DNA of 64,000 bases from Xenoacremonium recifei (GCA_012184525.1 WOFQ01000002.1:310001-374000); one strand, 5' to 3'. Counted from the stretch's first letter, positions 23,378 to 34,633 are shown. Notes: a model not told the origin generated them from the sequence alone. A program made the numbers and translations.

Positions 23378-25260
23378 CCACTGTTCGTTAAGTTCAACCA
23401 CATCGTCATAATATTAGCCAGAGCGTCGCCGCGGTGAGCCGAGGTGTTCACTTATGACCGTTATGCCGTCACAGCCTCTCAGAAAATACCGTTGAAGGTC
23501 ACGTTAAGGTGGAAATGAGCCTCAAGACTAGGAGAAAGAGGCGGCGCCACTTCCCCTTTTGCCGTCTGTGGCCCGATGGCCGGCCAAGTGCTGCAACCCG
23601 GTTATTGGTGCGGAGATTGGCAGCTCGTGGGACAGAGGCGCGGATGAGCGATGTGGCACTTCTCTGACAGGCTCCCGATGATGAGGTGGTGTGGAGGAAG
23701 AGGCTTGCACACCCCGGCCGGTCAGCCAGTCAAGTCGGTCTTCGGCAAGGCGCAAGTCAGCTGGTTCAGTTTCTATACGATGTCAGTGGCACCCCCGGAA
23801 TGGAGGGAGCCCTTATCGAAAGATCGAAAAATGATGCCTGTTCAGCTTCTTCATTGTTGCCAACACGGCGGGAGTAAATCCACCGACGACTCCCAGGAAC
23901 TAAGTCGCCACCAAGGCACATCCTCACAAACATCAAAGGGAAAAGAGGCGGTCCGGGCCTAAGCGAGAGGAACTTGTCGCGGGGGATTCTGGCCCTCAAG
24001 GTCCAAGGCCCATATTGGGCGTCATAATGGGGATCCGAAGGCTCCGCCCTCACGCTCTCGACAAGCGTCCGTAGCCGGTAGATTACTGTTGAGGCTGTCA
24101 TGGCCCAATGGCAGAACCATCGGCTTCTCTCAGGCCACTTAGCTCTGCACGATGCACATGCGCGAGGATCGCCTGCATTTCGTAAAAAATACCAGCCAAT
24201 GATGGGTTGAATCGTATCCGGAGCCTGCCACTAGACAGGCATCTGCAGTGCAAGGGAGCGGACGCATGTGGTTGCGTTGCGAGCAATGTCAGAGCCTGAC
24301 CGCACTGTGGTTGCAGACGAGGCACGGGCGGACGGAGTGGTGGGCGATGATGACAGCTGGCCTTGTTATGGTCTGGTCCCAGCAGCACGGGTCTCCGGTG
24401 GTGAAGTGGCTGGCTGGCTGTCCCTCGGTCGAGAAGGTCACGCTCGAGGCGTTTTTCCATGACGCTGCTGCCCCGGATTCGGGCGTTTTTGCGGCGTCCA
24501 CACGGCGAGGAAACTACCGACACCTGCGGCCGGTGGGCGGGCGTGCGCGTGGAAGGCCATCGAAGGATGCAACGTCCAAGGGATCATAATCGCGTCCTGA
24601 CGGTCCGCATCGTGGCCGCCCCAACGGTTCTGCGGCTTCGCAGTTGAGTCGAGGAATGGATGGGTCACAGGGGGAGCGCATGGCCAGCACGGCCTGGGCT
24701 TGTGTCGTCGCGAGATTCGTCAATGGAGGGTCGGCGGCCCCAGGAGCTTATGCAGGACAAATCATCCAGAGTCGCGAGAGGGCGGCGCTTGACGCTTGAG
24801 TGGTGCGCGGAAGTGAAGGGATCCCCGCGACCCTGCATGTCACCTGACCGCGCGCCTGCCTGCCTGAGGATGAGACCCGCGCTGCCTCAGGCCGCGCTAG
24901 AGCTCGCGGGTCACTCGTTTACTTTACTCGTCCGCCTCACGCCCATGACAGGACAGGACTCCCGGCTCTAGACGCGATGCCACCCGACAAGCCTTAGCAT
25001 CCTCGCGACCCAACCGCGACCCTCCCGCATACGGCCTGCATTAGTCGGGTCATCTTTGCCTCTGTCGCTGCTGCGCTGTTCTGCCCGGCCACTGGGATCA
25101 AATGCCCATCTAAACCCCCCCTGACGCCCAATTTCACGTCGGCCTGGAGGGGGGAAAAGCAAAAGTTGATGTTCTCTCTCCTTCTCGCCAGCCTCCATCC
25201 GCCCTCCCTCCTCCCCTCCCCGTTGCCGTCCTTGAGCGAGCGCCGCGCTGCACCTTCTTC
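23378..25260. other. Long divergent promoter region between laccase and ECM11-like gene
   Basis: About 1.9 kb without a supportable gene. It is C/T-rich just before 25,261 (5' leader of the ECM11-like gene). Overlapping short ORFs in several frames look like noise. Confidence 0.5.
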
Positions 25261-26925
25261 ATGGCCCCTCCGTCGCCCAGGACCAATCTCTGGAGTCAAT
25301 TGAAGCCGAAAGGTCACAAGGTGACCGGCAGTGCTCCTCCATCTCTCGACAACGTCTCCGTCTCCAGCATCCCGGCGCCCAGCTCGGCATCCGTCAGCAA
25401 GATGCCACTCAGCTTCCGGGACCGAGGCGGTCGACTGCAGGCCTTTGCGCGCAGGGACTCCGACGGCAGCGTCAGGGCAGCAGATATTCAGAATACGAAT
25501 GGCATTCCCTCCCCAAACCTCGCGGTCTCGAACGGTGTCAATGGAACCTTCGCCCAGCAACCCCTTGAGAAGCGCTCCAAGGAGTCGCAGCTCCCCGCTC
25601 CGCCTGCTCCTCCCGTGAAGCAAGAAATGATCGACACGTCGCGATACCCTTTGACAAAGCCTGGACGATACACCCACCCGCCGCCGACTCTTCGTGATGG
25701 TGCCCTGCCTGGCCAAACAATCGTCCCGTCGCCTAAGCTTACTCCCACCTCACCTCCTCGCACCCGGGCTCGAGCCAGCTCTGAGGATCGTCACAACGGT
25801 CTCTTCTCCGGATCACAGCTAGGCGACAGCTTCATGAACTCGGGCATGTCAACACCGCAAAACGAACTCACTGACCCTCTCGATCTCGGCCCTGCACAGG
25901 CGGCTCGAAGCCCGAGGCAGAAACTTCCCTCTCCCCACCACAGTCCTGGGCAACGCAACCAGCTTGCAAAGCCTTCCCGTAAGAGCAACGGTGCTGCTTT
26001 TGTACTTAGAGATGACGGGTTCATGACTGTTGTCACAGGCGGGCCCTCACGTACCAACTCCACTCATATGAAAGATGGCTTTCAGGATGGCCCTCTCAAC
26101 GTTCAGCGCAAGAACAAAGACTACTACGAAGACGATGATCTCCGACCCATGTCACCATCTGGCCGCGACACAAACCTCCCGTTGCGTGAGGTCAAGATCC
26201 GAAGCTCCTACGCCAGCCGAATGGAGGCCTACGAAGCCGAAGAGGAGCCCAGATCATCCTCACCAACCATCAACGCTTCCCACTGGCGGACTGATCGGGC
26301 TGATCGAGTCAAAGATGCCCGTCGAACAACGGTGTTTCATGACTTGGACGATGATCTTGAATCACTAGAGACTGAAGAAGGGCAGATGACACCAAAACCC
26401 AAGAAGACTTCGTCATCCCAGAACCGAGGTTCTCTCATGGAGAGCTCGATGCCCGTGAGCAATGGGACGAACGGAAAGAGTAACGACAAGAAGCGCCGTC
26501 GACCCAGCCCCGACTACGATGACATGGCTCTCGCTTCGATGTCCTTCACAGAACTCCAGAGGCAGCCATTCGACTTTGATCCGTCCAAGGCTAACGAGCA
26601 GAACGGTCTTGGAACGGCATCGGATAGTCTGGAGTCTAGGCTGGAGCAACTTCGACGACTTGGTGAATCGGATCAACGACGTTTCTTTACTTCCATGTCA
26701 ATCGACGACTGGGAGGCGGCTGGCGAATGGTTTGTCGGCCAGTTTGCCGGCTTCATGCAGAGCCTTCGACAGGCGAGACAGAACAAAAGACGAATTATCC
26801 AGGAATTCGAATACGAGGCGGCTACCCGCGAGGAGGCCGTCCGACAGCGAAGCGATGCCATCGACAAGAAGCTGTCTAAGATGAGGCAGGATGGTCAACG
26901 CGTTGTGGAAGACAAAGATCTGTAG
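25261..26925 (+). CDS. ECM11-domain protein
   Basis: This is an intronless ORF of 554 aa. Residues 1-400 are low-complexity, rich in Ser, Pro, Asn and charged residues, with many SP/TP sites. A C-terminal domain from about 425 to 545 resembles the extracellular mutant protein 11 C-terminal domain: MSFTELQRQPFDFDP, then LEQLRRLGESDQRRFF, SIDDWEAAGEWFVGQFAGF and a long charged helix. In budding yeast, Ecm11 with Gmc2 builds the central element of the synaptonemal complex and is SUMOylated. Whether the filamentous homologue acts in meiosis is inference. The start is the first ATG after a C/T-rich leader; a short upstream exon cannot be excluded. Confidence 0.75.
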   Translation: MAPPSPRTNLWSQLKPKGHKVTGSAPPSLDNVSVSSIPAPSSASVSKMPLSFRDRGGRLQAFARRDSDGSVRAADIQNTNGIPSPNLAVSNGVNGTFAQQPLEKRSKESQLPAPPAPPVKQEMIDTSRYPLTKPGRYTHPPPTLRDGALPGQTIVPSPKLTPTSPPRTRARASSEDRHNGLFSGSQLGDSFMNSGMSTPQNELTDPLDLGPAQAARSPRQKLPSPHHSPGQRNQLAKPSRKSNGAAFVLRDDGFMTVVTGGPSRTNSTHMKDGFQDGPLNVQRKNKDYYEDDDLRPMSPSGRDTNLPLREVKIRSSYASRMEAYEAEEEPRSSSPTINASHWRTDRADRVKDARRTTVFHDLDDDLESLETEEGQMTPKPKKTSSSQNRGSLMESSMPVSNGTNGKSNDKKRRRPSPDYDDMALASMSFTELQRQPFDFDPSKANEQNGLGTASDSLESRLEQLRRLGESDQRRFFTSMSIDDWEAAGEWFVGQFAGFMQSLRQARQNKRRIIQEFEYEAATREEAVRQRSDAIDKKLSKMRQDGQRVVEDKDL

Positions 26926-27311
26926 ACGGGCGGTTTGCTATGCTATCGATACAAGTACAGGAACAAGAACCAAAAAGACGGAACCCTGGAGGCTGCTGTC
27001 AACTTACGATCATGACAACTGCATTTGGGGGCGTTGGGAAGGCTGTTTTTTTATCGTTTTCTCTATCATCTTACAATACAGACGGGTAGGAGGATTTGAG
27101 TTTGTGGCGTTGGACTGGGACGCAACTTGACTTGATGCCGGGGATTCAACTGTACACAACCATTCATGACCATGATGACATTTGTAATATTTTTTGCTAC
27201 CAAGAAGAACATGAGGGTATTTCTTTCTCCGATGCTTTCACACTTTTTTTTGGGTTTCCCTTTTTATAATAGCCAGTTCGTCCTCATCTCGTTAACGTTA
27301 TGCGTCATCTA
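26926..27311. other. Convergent 3' region between ECM11-like and glycerate kinase genes
   Basis: 386 bp with T-rich runs on the plus strand that suit 3' ends. No gene seen. Confidence 0.5.
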
Positions 27312-28261
27312 TCAGTTTCGGATGACCTGCTTCACTTTTCGATCTCGTCCGACCACCATCCGCAATTGACAGCCTGGACGGTCGTTGAAGACGCCTTTCC
27401 GCATGGAATCGGTGTAAAGCTCGTAGGCGGGATAGTAACCATCGACGAATTTGACGACTTGGTCGGAAGTCATGCCGGCATCGGGGTCGCCCCTCTCCTC
27501 GCGGAGGTGGTCCTCCTGCTCAAGGCGCCAGCCGTAGACGTAGCCGATGTCCTCGGAGTCGATCTGGATGAAGGCGTCGAAGAGGTCGGTGATGCTGTCG
27601 TACTCGCGCAGCTTGTCGTTGACGAACTGCAGGTGGCTGAGGTCGTGCTTCTTGAGAGTGCGGTTGGGTCTATTGCGCTTCTCCTCGACGGCCTCGGGGG
27701 TCAATGGCCGGAAGCCGACGCACCAGCCCTCGAGGATGACGGCCTGGATCTTGGGCTGGCCGGGCTGGTTGACGGGCTCCCATTCGGACTCGGGGCAGCG
27801 CTGGCCGTTGCCGGAGTTGACGGCCTTGTCGTACTTGGGCAGCTTGGTGGGCTCGCCCTTGAGCAGGGAGTCGAAGAAGGCTTTGAGCAGGGGAAGGTCG
27901 TGGGTGCCTGCGGGGGGGGAAGACGATTACGATTAGCTCAAGCCTCGGCATTTCGGGGGTATCTCATACCGGGCTCCCCGCGATGCTGCACCAGCTTGTT
28001 ATCAGGATGGGCCTGGGCCAGCAGCACTTGGTCCTCGCGCGTCAGGTAGAACTCGTCGATGCTGCACACGAGCGTGGGCACGCCCTCGGCCCGCAGCGCC
28101 TCGCTAAGGGTGCGCACGAGGGTGGTCTTGCCGGCGCCCTGGATGCCATTGAGGCCGATGACAAAGGGCCGCTCGGGCGCCGTGGCCTGGTGCTTCTTAA
28201 GGTGGCCGAGGATGAAGGGCACGCAGATGGGCGTCTTGTCGTCGACGAACTGGGCAGGCAT
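27312..28261 (-). CDS. D-glycerate 3-kinase / Tda10-like P-loop kinase
   Basis: Exons on the minus strand are 28261-27970 and 27907-27312, giving 295 aa; the intron is 62 nt. A Walker A motif (GLNGIQGAGKTT) lies at about residues 35-46, followed by a CSIDEFYLT segment, the KLVQHRGEPGTHDLPLL motif across the splice junction and ILEGWCVGFR, all typical of plant GLYK and yeast Tda10. GLYK-type enzymes phosphorylate D-glycerate to 3-phosphoglycerate with ATP. The start at 28261 matches the family; an in-frame ATG at 28408 would add an Arg/Leu-rich 49-residue extension that could be a mitochondrial presequence. It is divergent from fox2. Confidence 0.88.
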
Positions 28262-28948
28262 CGTGAAGGGTTTAGAGCGAGCCCAAACAAGGCTGAGGCT
28301 GAGGCTGAGTGCGTTCAAGCGGCGGCGGCGGGGGAGGGCGGCTTTTGGGGCGGCCGTTCCATGAGGAGGCTGCGAAAGCTTCTCGGGGTTGTGTCGCGGA
28401 AGAAGCACGAGATGCGCCCTCCGGCTGCGGGGGGACTTGGACGGAAACTGTGGGGTAGAGCCTCCGGGTACAGCGATATCGTGCGTCCCGTCCGGTCACG
28501 CGGTTAATTTTCTAGGGGAGGATGAATGCCGGGGCGGATTTGCAGTGCCGGCAGTGACCGTCCGCCGGCCTCGCTGCGACGAGACGGAAAAGAGCATTCA
28601 CAGCGCCCATATCCGCAGCGACACAATTCTCTCTGGAGTCTTGTCTGAATTCACCTCAGGGACCACCTCGTCATCCTGCATGGCGCTATGTACAAGTACA
28701 TACCCTACAGTGCCCCGGCACATGTGACATTCTGCGCCTTCCCTTCCCTTCCATTCCCTCCACATGACCTCATCGGGGGCGGCCATCGGCCATCCGCACG
28801 GGCAGGTGCCTCCCCCAGGCCCTGTGGCTGGCGCTTTCCCCGTTGCGCTGGGTTGCTGGGGAAGGAGCGTGGCACGTCGCCGGCAGAAGCAAGCATGTGA
28901 AGTCGGCACGATGCCGAACCAGGCCTAGCGCTCCACCCCCGGCATACC

Positions 28949-28976
28949 CCTCGGCGCCCGTGCAGCGAAGCCGAGG
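28949..28976 (+). promoter_or_regulatory. Inverted pair of CCTCGG motifs (FarA/FarB/Ctf1 type) upstream of fox2
   Basis: CCTCGG at 28949-28954 and its complement CCGAGG at 28971-28976 lie 250-275 bp upstream of the fox2 ATG. CCTCGG is the established core of the site recognised by fatty-acid regulators FarA/FarB in Aspergillus and Ctf1 in Fusarium. Beta-oxidation genes are their targets, so induction of fox2 by fatty acids is a reasonable inference. Confidence 0.6.
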
Positions 28977-29174
28977 CTCCCTTACGAGTGACCTCCACTT
29001 CTGGCTGACTTACAACTACATCTGGAGTAGCCGAGTCCAGCTTGTTAAGAAGAGCAACGCCTTTTTGGCTTTGGCTGCTGAATCGTAACGCTCTCCTTGT
29101 CTTTCTCCCTCTCCTCATTTCTCTCCCCATCTCTCTGTGCAGCGTCTCTTGCCTATACCCAATCCTCCTGCTTC

Positions 29175-29194
29175 GAGACGAGACGAGACGAGAC
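29175..29194 (+). repeat. (GAGAC)4 tandem repeat in fox2 leader
   Basis: Four perfect copies of GAGAC about 30 bp upstream of the fox2 start codon, seen directly. Confidence 0.85.
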
Positions 29195-29223
29195 TAGCTA
29201 CCTACGCAGCGTTGCATTCCATC

Positions 29224-32200
29224 ATGGCCGAGCAATTGCGATACGACGGCCAGGTCGTCGTCGTCACCGGAGCTGGCGGCGGTCTCGGCAAGGCTTATGC
29301 CACCTTCTTCGGATCGCGAGGCGCCAGCGTTGTGGTCAACGATCTGGGCGGCTCGTTCAAGGGCGAGGGCAACTCAACAAAGGTGAGCATTGGAGTGCAG
29401 CAACCAGGGCCATCACCAGCTGACGTGAGACACACAGGCTGCCGATGTCGTGGTCAACGAGATCAAGGCCGCGGGCGGCAAGGCCGTTGCCAACTACGAT
29501 TCCGTCGAGTTCGGCGACAAGATCATCGACACTGCCATCAAGGCGTTCGGGCGCATCGATATCCTCATCAACAACGCTGGCATCCTGCGGGACGTCAGCT
29601 TCAAGAACATCAAGGACGACGACTGGGACCTGATCACCAAGGTCCACGTCAAGGGCTCATACAAGTGCGCCAAGGCGGCCTGGCCGTATTTCAGGAAGCA
29701 GAAGTATGGCCGTGTGATCAACACCGCCTCTGCTGCTGGCCTGTTCGGCAGCTTCGGCCAGACCAACTACTCTGCTGCGAAGCTGGCCATGGTTGGCTTC
29801 ACCGAGACCCTGGCTAAGGAGGGTCTGAAGTACAACATCCTGTGCAATGTCATTGCCCCCATTGGTATGTCTGCCCACATCTAGAACGTAGTCATGGCCC
29901 ATAGCTGACCCACGCATAGCTGCCAGCCGAATGACGGAGACCGTCATGCCTCCAGATGTCCTCGAGAGCTTGAAGCCCGACTGGGTTGTGCCTCTGGTCG
30001 CCGTCCTGGTGCATAAGAACAACAGTGACGAGACCGGCGGTATCTTCGAGGTTGGCGGTGGTCACATGGCTAAGCTCCGGTGGGAGCGGTCGAGCGGTTT
30101 GCTCCTCAAGGCCGATGATTCTTACACCCCTGGTGCTATCATCAAGCAGTGGAACAAGGTCACCGACTTCTCCAACCCCCAGTATCCCACTGGACCCAAC
30201 GACTTCCTCTCGCTGCTGGAGGACTCGATGAAGATGGGCCCCAACGACCGGGGCGAGAAGCTCGACTTCACCGGCCGCGTTGCTCTGGTCACTGGTGGTG
30301 GTGCTGGTATTGGCCGAGCCTATGCCCTGGCCTTTGCTAAGCACGGCGCCTCTGTGGTCGTGAACGACCTTGCCAACCCTGACACGGTTGTCGAGGAGAT
30401 CAAGAAGCTCGGCGGCAAGGCTGTTGGCGTCAAGGCCTCTGCTGAGGACGGTGAAGTTGTGGTCAAGGCTGCTATCGATGCTTTCGGCCGCATCGACATC
30501 ATCATCAACAACGCTGGAATCCTGCGAGACAAGGCCTTCACCAACATGGACGACAACCTCTGGGACCCCGTCATGAACGTCCACCTCCGAGGAACCTATA
30601 AAGTGACCAAGGCTGCTTGGCCCTACTTCCTCAAGCAGAAGTACGGCCGTGTTCTCAACACCACCTCTACCAGCGGTATCTATGGCAACTTCGGCCAGGC
30701 TAACTATGCTGCGGCGGTAAGCAATTGCGTATGACATAACGTACTCTGAACGAAGGCTAACTAGGCTAGAAATGTGGTATCCTTGGATTCTCTCGCGCTC
30801 TGGCTCTTGAGGGTTTCAAGTATGGCATCTACGTCAACACCATAGCCCCCAACGCTGGCACTGCTATGACTGCGACCATCATGCCTGAGGAGATGGTCCA
30901 GGCCTTCAAGCCCGACTACATTGCTCCTCTCGTCCTCGCCCTCTGCAGCGACAAATGCCCCGATCCAACTGGTGGCTTGTACGAAGTCGGCAGCGGCTGG
31001 TGCGGTCAGACTCGATGGCAGCGGACTGGCGGCCACGGCTTCCCGGTCGATGTTCCCCTCGTTCCCGAGGAGGTTGTCAAGCACTGGAACGACATCATCA
31101 ACTTCGAGGACGGCCGGACCGACAACCCTGCTAAGACTCAGGATTCGCTCCAGAAGATCATGGCCAACATGGAGAACCGAAGCAAGGCCAAGGTATGAGC
31201 TTTTCAATGCTTTTTTTGTATATACATGTAGATTACGAATGAATTGAAAAGTGTTTATGCTAACTCCATGTAGAGCGGCGAGTCCTCTGGCAGCAATGAA
31301 CATCTTGATGCGATCAACGAGGCCCTCAAGACGGAGGGTGCTCCCACTGAATTCAAGTATGAGGAGCGTGACTGCATTCTCTACAACCTGGGTATCGGTG
31401 CCAAGCGAACCGATCTCAAATACGTCTTGTAAGCCACCACTTGTCTTATGGGTAAACGCACCTCTTCTAACGTTCCTCCCAGTGAGGGCTCTGAGGACTT
31501 CCAAGTTCTTCCCACCTTTGGCGTCATCCCCCCTTTCAACGCCGAGATGCCTTTTGACTACGACGCCATTGTCCCCAACTTCTCCCCTATGATGCTGCTC
31601 CACGGCGAGCAGTATCTCGAAGTCCGCAAATTCCCCATCCCCACCAACGCTCGCCTCGTCTCCAAGGGCAAGCTCCTCGAGGTCGTCGACAAGGGCAGTG
31701 CAGCCATCGCCAAGAATGCCATCACTACCGTCAACGCCGAGACCGGTGAAGATGTCTTCTACAACGAGATGACTGTCTTCCTCCGTGGATGCGGCGGCTT
31801 CGGCGGCCCTAAGAGGGGCAAGGACCGTGGTGCTGCTACTGCTGCGAATAAGCCTCCTAGCCGGCATCCCGATGTCGTTGTTGAGGAGGCTACGTCGGAG
31901 GACCAGGCTGCTATCTACCGGCTGAGCGGCGATTACAAGTATGTTTTCGAAGGTACACTATCGCAAGACCTCAACTAACCATCTATAGTCCCCTTCACAT
32001 CGACCCTGCCTTCGCTAAGATGGGCGGCTTCAAGGCCCCTATCCTTCACGGCCTCTGCTCCTTTGGCTTCGCCGGCAAGGCCGTCTATGACCGGTATGCG
32101 AACCCAACCTCTAACCTACTCAGATGCTTGTACTGATCATTTCTAGCTTCGGTCCCTTCAAGAACATCAAGGTCCGTTTCGCCGGCCCCGTCATCCCCGG

Positions 32201-32333
32201 CCAGACCCTCATCACCGAGATGTGGCGCGACGGCAACAAGGTTACCTTCCAGACCAAGGTCAAAGAGACGGGCAAGCTGGCCATCGCCGGGGCTGCCGCC
32301 GAGCTGGTGGGCGATGAGAAGAGCAAGATCTAA
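29224..32333 (+). CDS. fox2: Peroxisomal multifunctional beta-oxidation enzyme FOX2 (two 3-hydroxyacyl-CoA dehydrogenase domains plus 2-enoyl-CoA hydratase 2)
   Basis: Eight exons: 29224-29382, 29438-29864, 29920-30716, 30770-31192, 31274-31428, 31483-31938, 31989-32093 and 32147-32333, giving 902 aa, the normal length. The first short-chain dehydrogenase domain has TGAGGGLGKAYA and the active-site NYSAAK; the second (from about 310) has TGGGAGIGRAYA and NYAAAK, split by an intron before the Lys. The C-terminal MaoC-like hydratase 2 domain carries SGDYNPLHIDP and APILHGLCSFG. Together these hydrate trans-2-enoyl-CoA and oxidise the (3R)-hydroxyacyl-CoA. The last three residues are SKI, a plausible peroxisomal targeting signal 1 variant. 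Confidence 0.95.
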
Positions 32334-32695
32334 GTGCGGAGGAGGGAGTCAAAATGTCTGAGTGGCCGAAACATGTACTATATCGCGTGTATTGTAGAGA
32401 GGCGATGTGTTTGCTTCAATGCTTAACGCTCATGAGATTTCCAATCTGACGTCCCTGTGTGTATCGTATCGTATCGCTTCGCTGCGGTGACTTGTATCCC
32501 CGTCTTTACCCAGTAAAAAGAAACAGATGCCATCTATACGCCAGTCCCATTTCCCATAATCCCTCGTCTTGAGATTTTGTTCCCGTTCCGATTGCATTTT
32601 CCAGATTAGTGTGATACAGATTCAGTGCCGTACCGGTTGAAATGTCCCTTCATGATACCCAGATCCTCCTATTAACGCCTACGAGCACACCAAAA
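32334..32695. other. Convergent 3' region between fox2 and RBR ligase gene
   Basis: 362 bp, with a short GTATC repeat near 32,460-32,475. No gene seen. Confidence 0.5.
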
Positions 32696-34633
32696 TCATG
32701 CAAAAACAGTCTCAACTACAACGTCAAAGACTTCAGAAAGCGCTGGAATTCTCCCGCTGAACAGCACACGCTCCACGCTGACATCGGTCCGCCGCGCAGC
32801 AACGCCCGTTTCCAGAAACGCGCGCTCCGTGCCTGACAGGTCACGATTCTCCATCTCCTTCCACTTGCGTTCGGCCTCTTCACGAGCAGCCTGCAGAACC
32901 TTGTCCGTATCCTCAGACTCCCACAGGTTGCAGCGGTCGCAGTCCTTGCAAGGTGTGGGATCGCCGTCGGGCCGGAAGTGGTCGCAGAAGTGCCGATAGC
33001 CTTCGTCGCTCAGGTCCGCGCGACAGACGTAGCACATCTTGTAGCCGCAGGGACAGGTGAGTTTATTGCAACCAGCGTTTTTGACGAAGGACGTGTTGCA
33101 GCGCGGGCACACGCGCTTGATGGCCATGCTCATGGCCTGCTCGACTTGGGTGCGCAGCGCGACGAGCGAGGACTCGTTGCAGACGTGGATGTCGTGCCAT
33201 GACTTATTGCAGGACAGGCACGAGACTTTGCCGCAGTCGGGGCTTTGGCAGGTGAACTTGAGGCCGCGTCTTCGGCGGCGGTGGCGGTTCAGTGCTTTGG
33301 TCCATTCGATGGAGATGTAATCCCCAAAGGACTGTCTGGTGCTGAGAAGCAAGCAGACAAAGGAGGACGCGAGGACCACGGGGAAGACGAAAGGCAAAGT
33401 GCCAAGGAGAAGGAGCAGAAAGAAGAGGTTGTAGAGGCTGTCTGCTTTGAACCGCAGAGTTGGCTCGGACGAAGGTGTGTAGATTTCGTCGATTTCGGCG
33501 TAGTCGCAGAACGGGCATCGAATAAGGGGGAGTTTGGAAGCCAGGAGACTGTGCTCAGCCAGGCGCCTATCGAGTTTGAGGAGAATCTCCGCTCCCATCT
33601 TCTCTTCCATCATAGCCCGTTGTATGTAATGAGCTGGTATGTGGCCCGGACACCCATCGCCTTCTACAGAAAGGCACTTGAGTGTCCCGGTTTCCGGGTT
33701 GATGTTGCTGGTCCAACCTTGGCCAAATATAGCTTCTCTAATAGAGTGCTGTACACAGCGAAAGCAAACCAAGTGGCCATCCTCGTTGCAATGCGTGAAC
33801 TCTTCGAATGGCGCTGAGATGAAGCAACACACGCACTCATGGGTTGCATCAGCCTCTTCTGCTTCCTCGTTATTGAGGAGAGAAGCTAGGGCTCGATCCT
33901 TCGTCTCTCTCTGCTCGCGGTCTCTTTCCTTTAGTGGCTCGATGAGGGTTGTGTAGAGCTCGCGGTCGAGCTCAGCGTTACCGGTTGCTCGAATCGTGGG
34001 TATAATCGAGCCGGGAGTCGTCGATCGCCAGATTACAAGCGGGTGGTTCTCGGCCTCGCCCGTGGCAACTGGTTTGCGGCGGAAGAAAAGCGAGGAGATG
34101 GTGAAACGCCATGATTTGGAAGAGAGGACAACTAGCGTCCGGCGGGCATCGAGGTACGAGTAGTTGCACTCGGCCAGCACGGCGTTGATGGTGGACCGCG
34201 ACAGACCCTTGAACTCGTACCAGGCGAGATTCCGGACGGCTTTCTTATACTCCTTGCTGCGGAAGATCTCGCTCCGCGGCACGATGCCGGCGTTGGCGGG
34301 CTCCTTGTCGACGACCCTCCAGCGACCCTTGACCCAGGACACGCGGTTCTTGAGCAGGGCGTCGGCTACCAGAGCAAGACGCGACTCGCCGTCAAAATTT
34401 GACAGCAGCTCGCGGAAGACCTCGATCTGGACATCGGGGAAGACAGCGGCAAGCGCCTCGAGGCTGTTGTTGAGTTCGCGTAGGTCGGGGCGCTCGGGGG
34501 GCAGATCGGGCAGCTGGGCCTCGTCGTGGATGAACTCGGGCGCGAGGTCAGCCTCGGGTGACGATCGCAGGCTGGACCGGGAGCGGCTAGATGGCGTCCT
34601 GTCGCTGGACGAGAGCAGCCCGGGGAGAACCAT
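32696..34633 (-). CDS. RBR (RING1-IBR-RING2) E3 ubiquitin ligase with internal membrane segment
   Basis: This is an intronless ORF of 645 aa. A CUE-like helical region (about 50-105) precedes RING1 (Cys267, Cys269/270, His281, Cys282, His287, Cys290, Cys293, Cys320, Cys328). The IBR starts at CPFC (373-376) but its remaining ligands (Cys462, Cys467, Cys472, Cys475, His480, Cys485) follow only after an 85-residue insert with a hydrophobic stretch at about 399-431 that could span or hairpin into a membrane. RING2 runs from Cys509; by alignment to HHARI and parkin the catalytic Cys is 527 in KLTCPCG. RBR enzymes pass ubiquitin through that Cys. The layout of RING1 resembles RNF216/TRIAD3. Substrate unknown. 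Confidence 0.88.
   Translation of the reverse strand: MVLPGLLSSSDRTPSSRSRSSLRSSPEADLAPEFIHDEAQLPDLPPERPDLRELNNSLEALAAVFPDVQIEVFRELLSNFDGESRLALVADALLKNRVSWVKGRWRVVDKEPANAGIVPRSEIFRSKEYKKAVRNLAWYEFKGLSRSTINAVLAECNYSYLDARRTLVVLSSKSWRFTISSLFFRRKPVATGEAENHPLVIWRSTTPGSIIPTIRATGNAELDRELYTTLIEPLKERDREQRETKDRALASLLNNEEAEEADATHECVCCFISAPFEEFTHCNEDGHLVCFRCVQHSIREAIFGQGWTSNINPETGTLKCLSVEGDGCPGHIPAHYIQRAMMEEKMGAEILLKLDRRLAEHSLLASKLPLIRCPFCDYAEIDEIYTPSSEPTLRFKADSLYNLFFLLLLLGTLPFVFPVVLASSFVCLLLSTRQSFGDYISIEWTKALNRHRRRRRGLKFTCQSPDCGKVSCLSCNKSWHDIHVCNESSLVALRTQVEQAMSMAIKRVCPRCNTSFVKNAGCNKLTCPCGYKMCYVCRADLSDEGYRHFCDHFRPDGDPTPCKDCDRCNLWESEDTDKVLQAAREEAERKWKEMENRDLSGTERAFLETGVAARRTDVSVERVLFSGRIPALSEVFDVVVETVFA

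Larger units (their letters stand above)
28262..29223. other. Divergent promoter region between glycerate kinase and fox2
   Basis: Just under 1 kb between the two start codons. It contains an inverted pair of CCTCGG motifs (28949-28976) and a GAGAC repeat close to the fox2 start. No gene is supported. Confidence 0.55.

Noticed and set aside
30761..31867. 368-residue open frame on the minus strand opposite fox2
   Set aside because: It runs across several fox2 introns and exons with Val/Gly/Asp-rich shadow composition.
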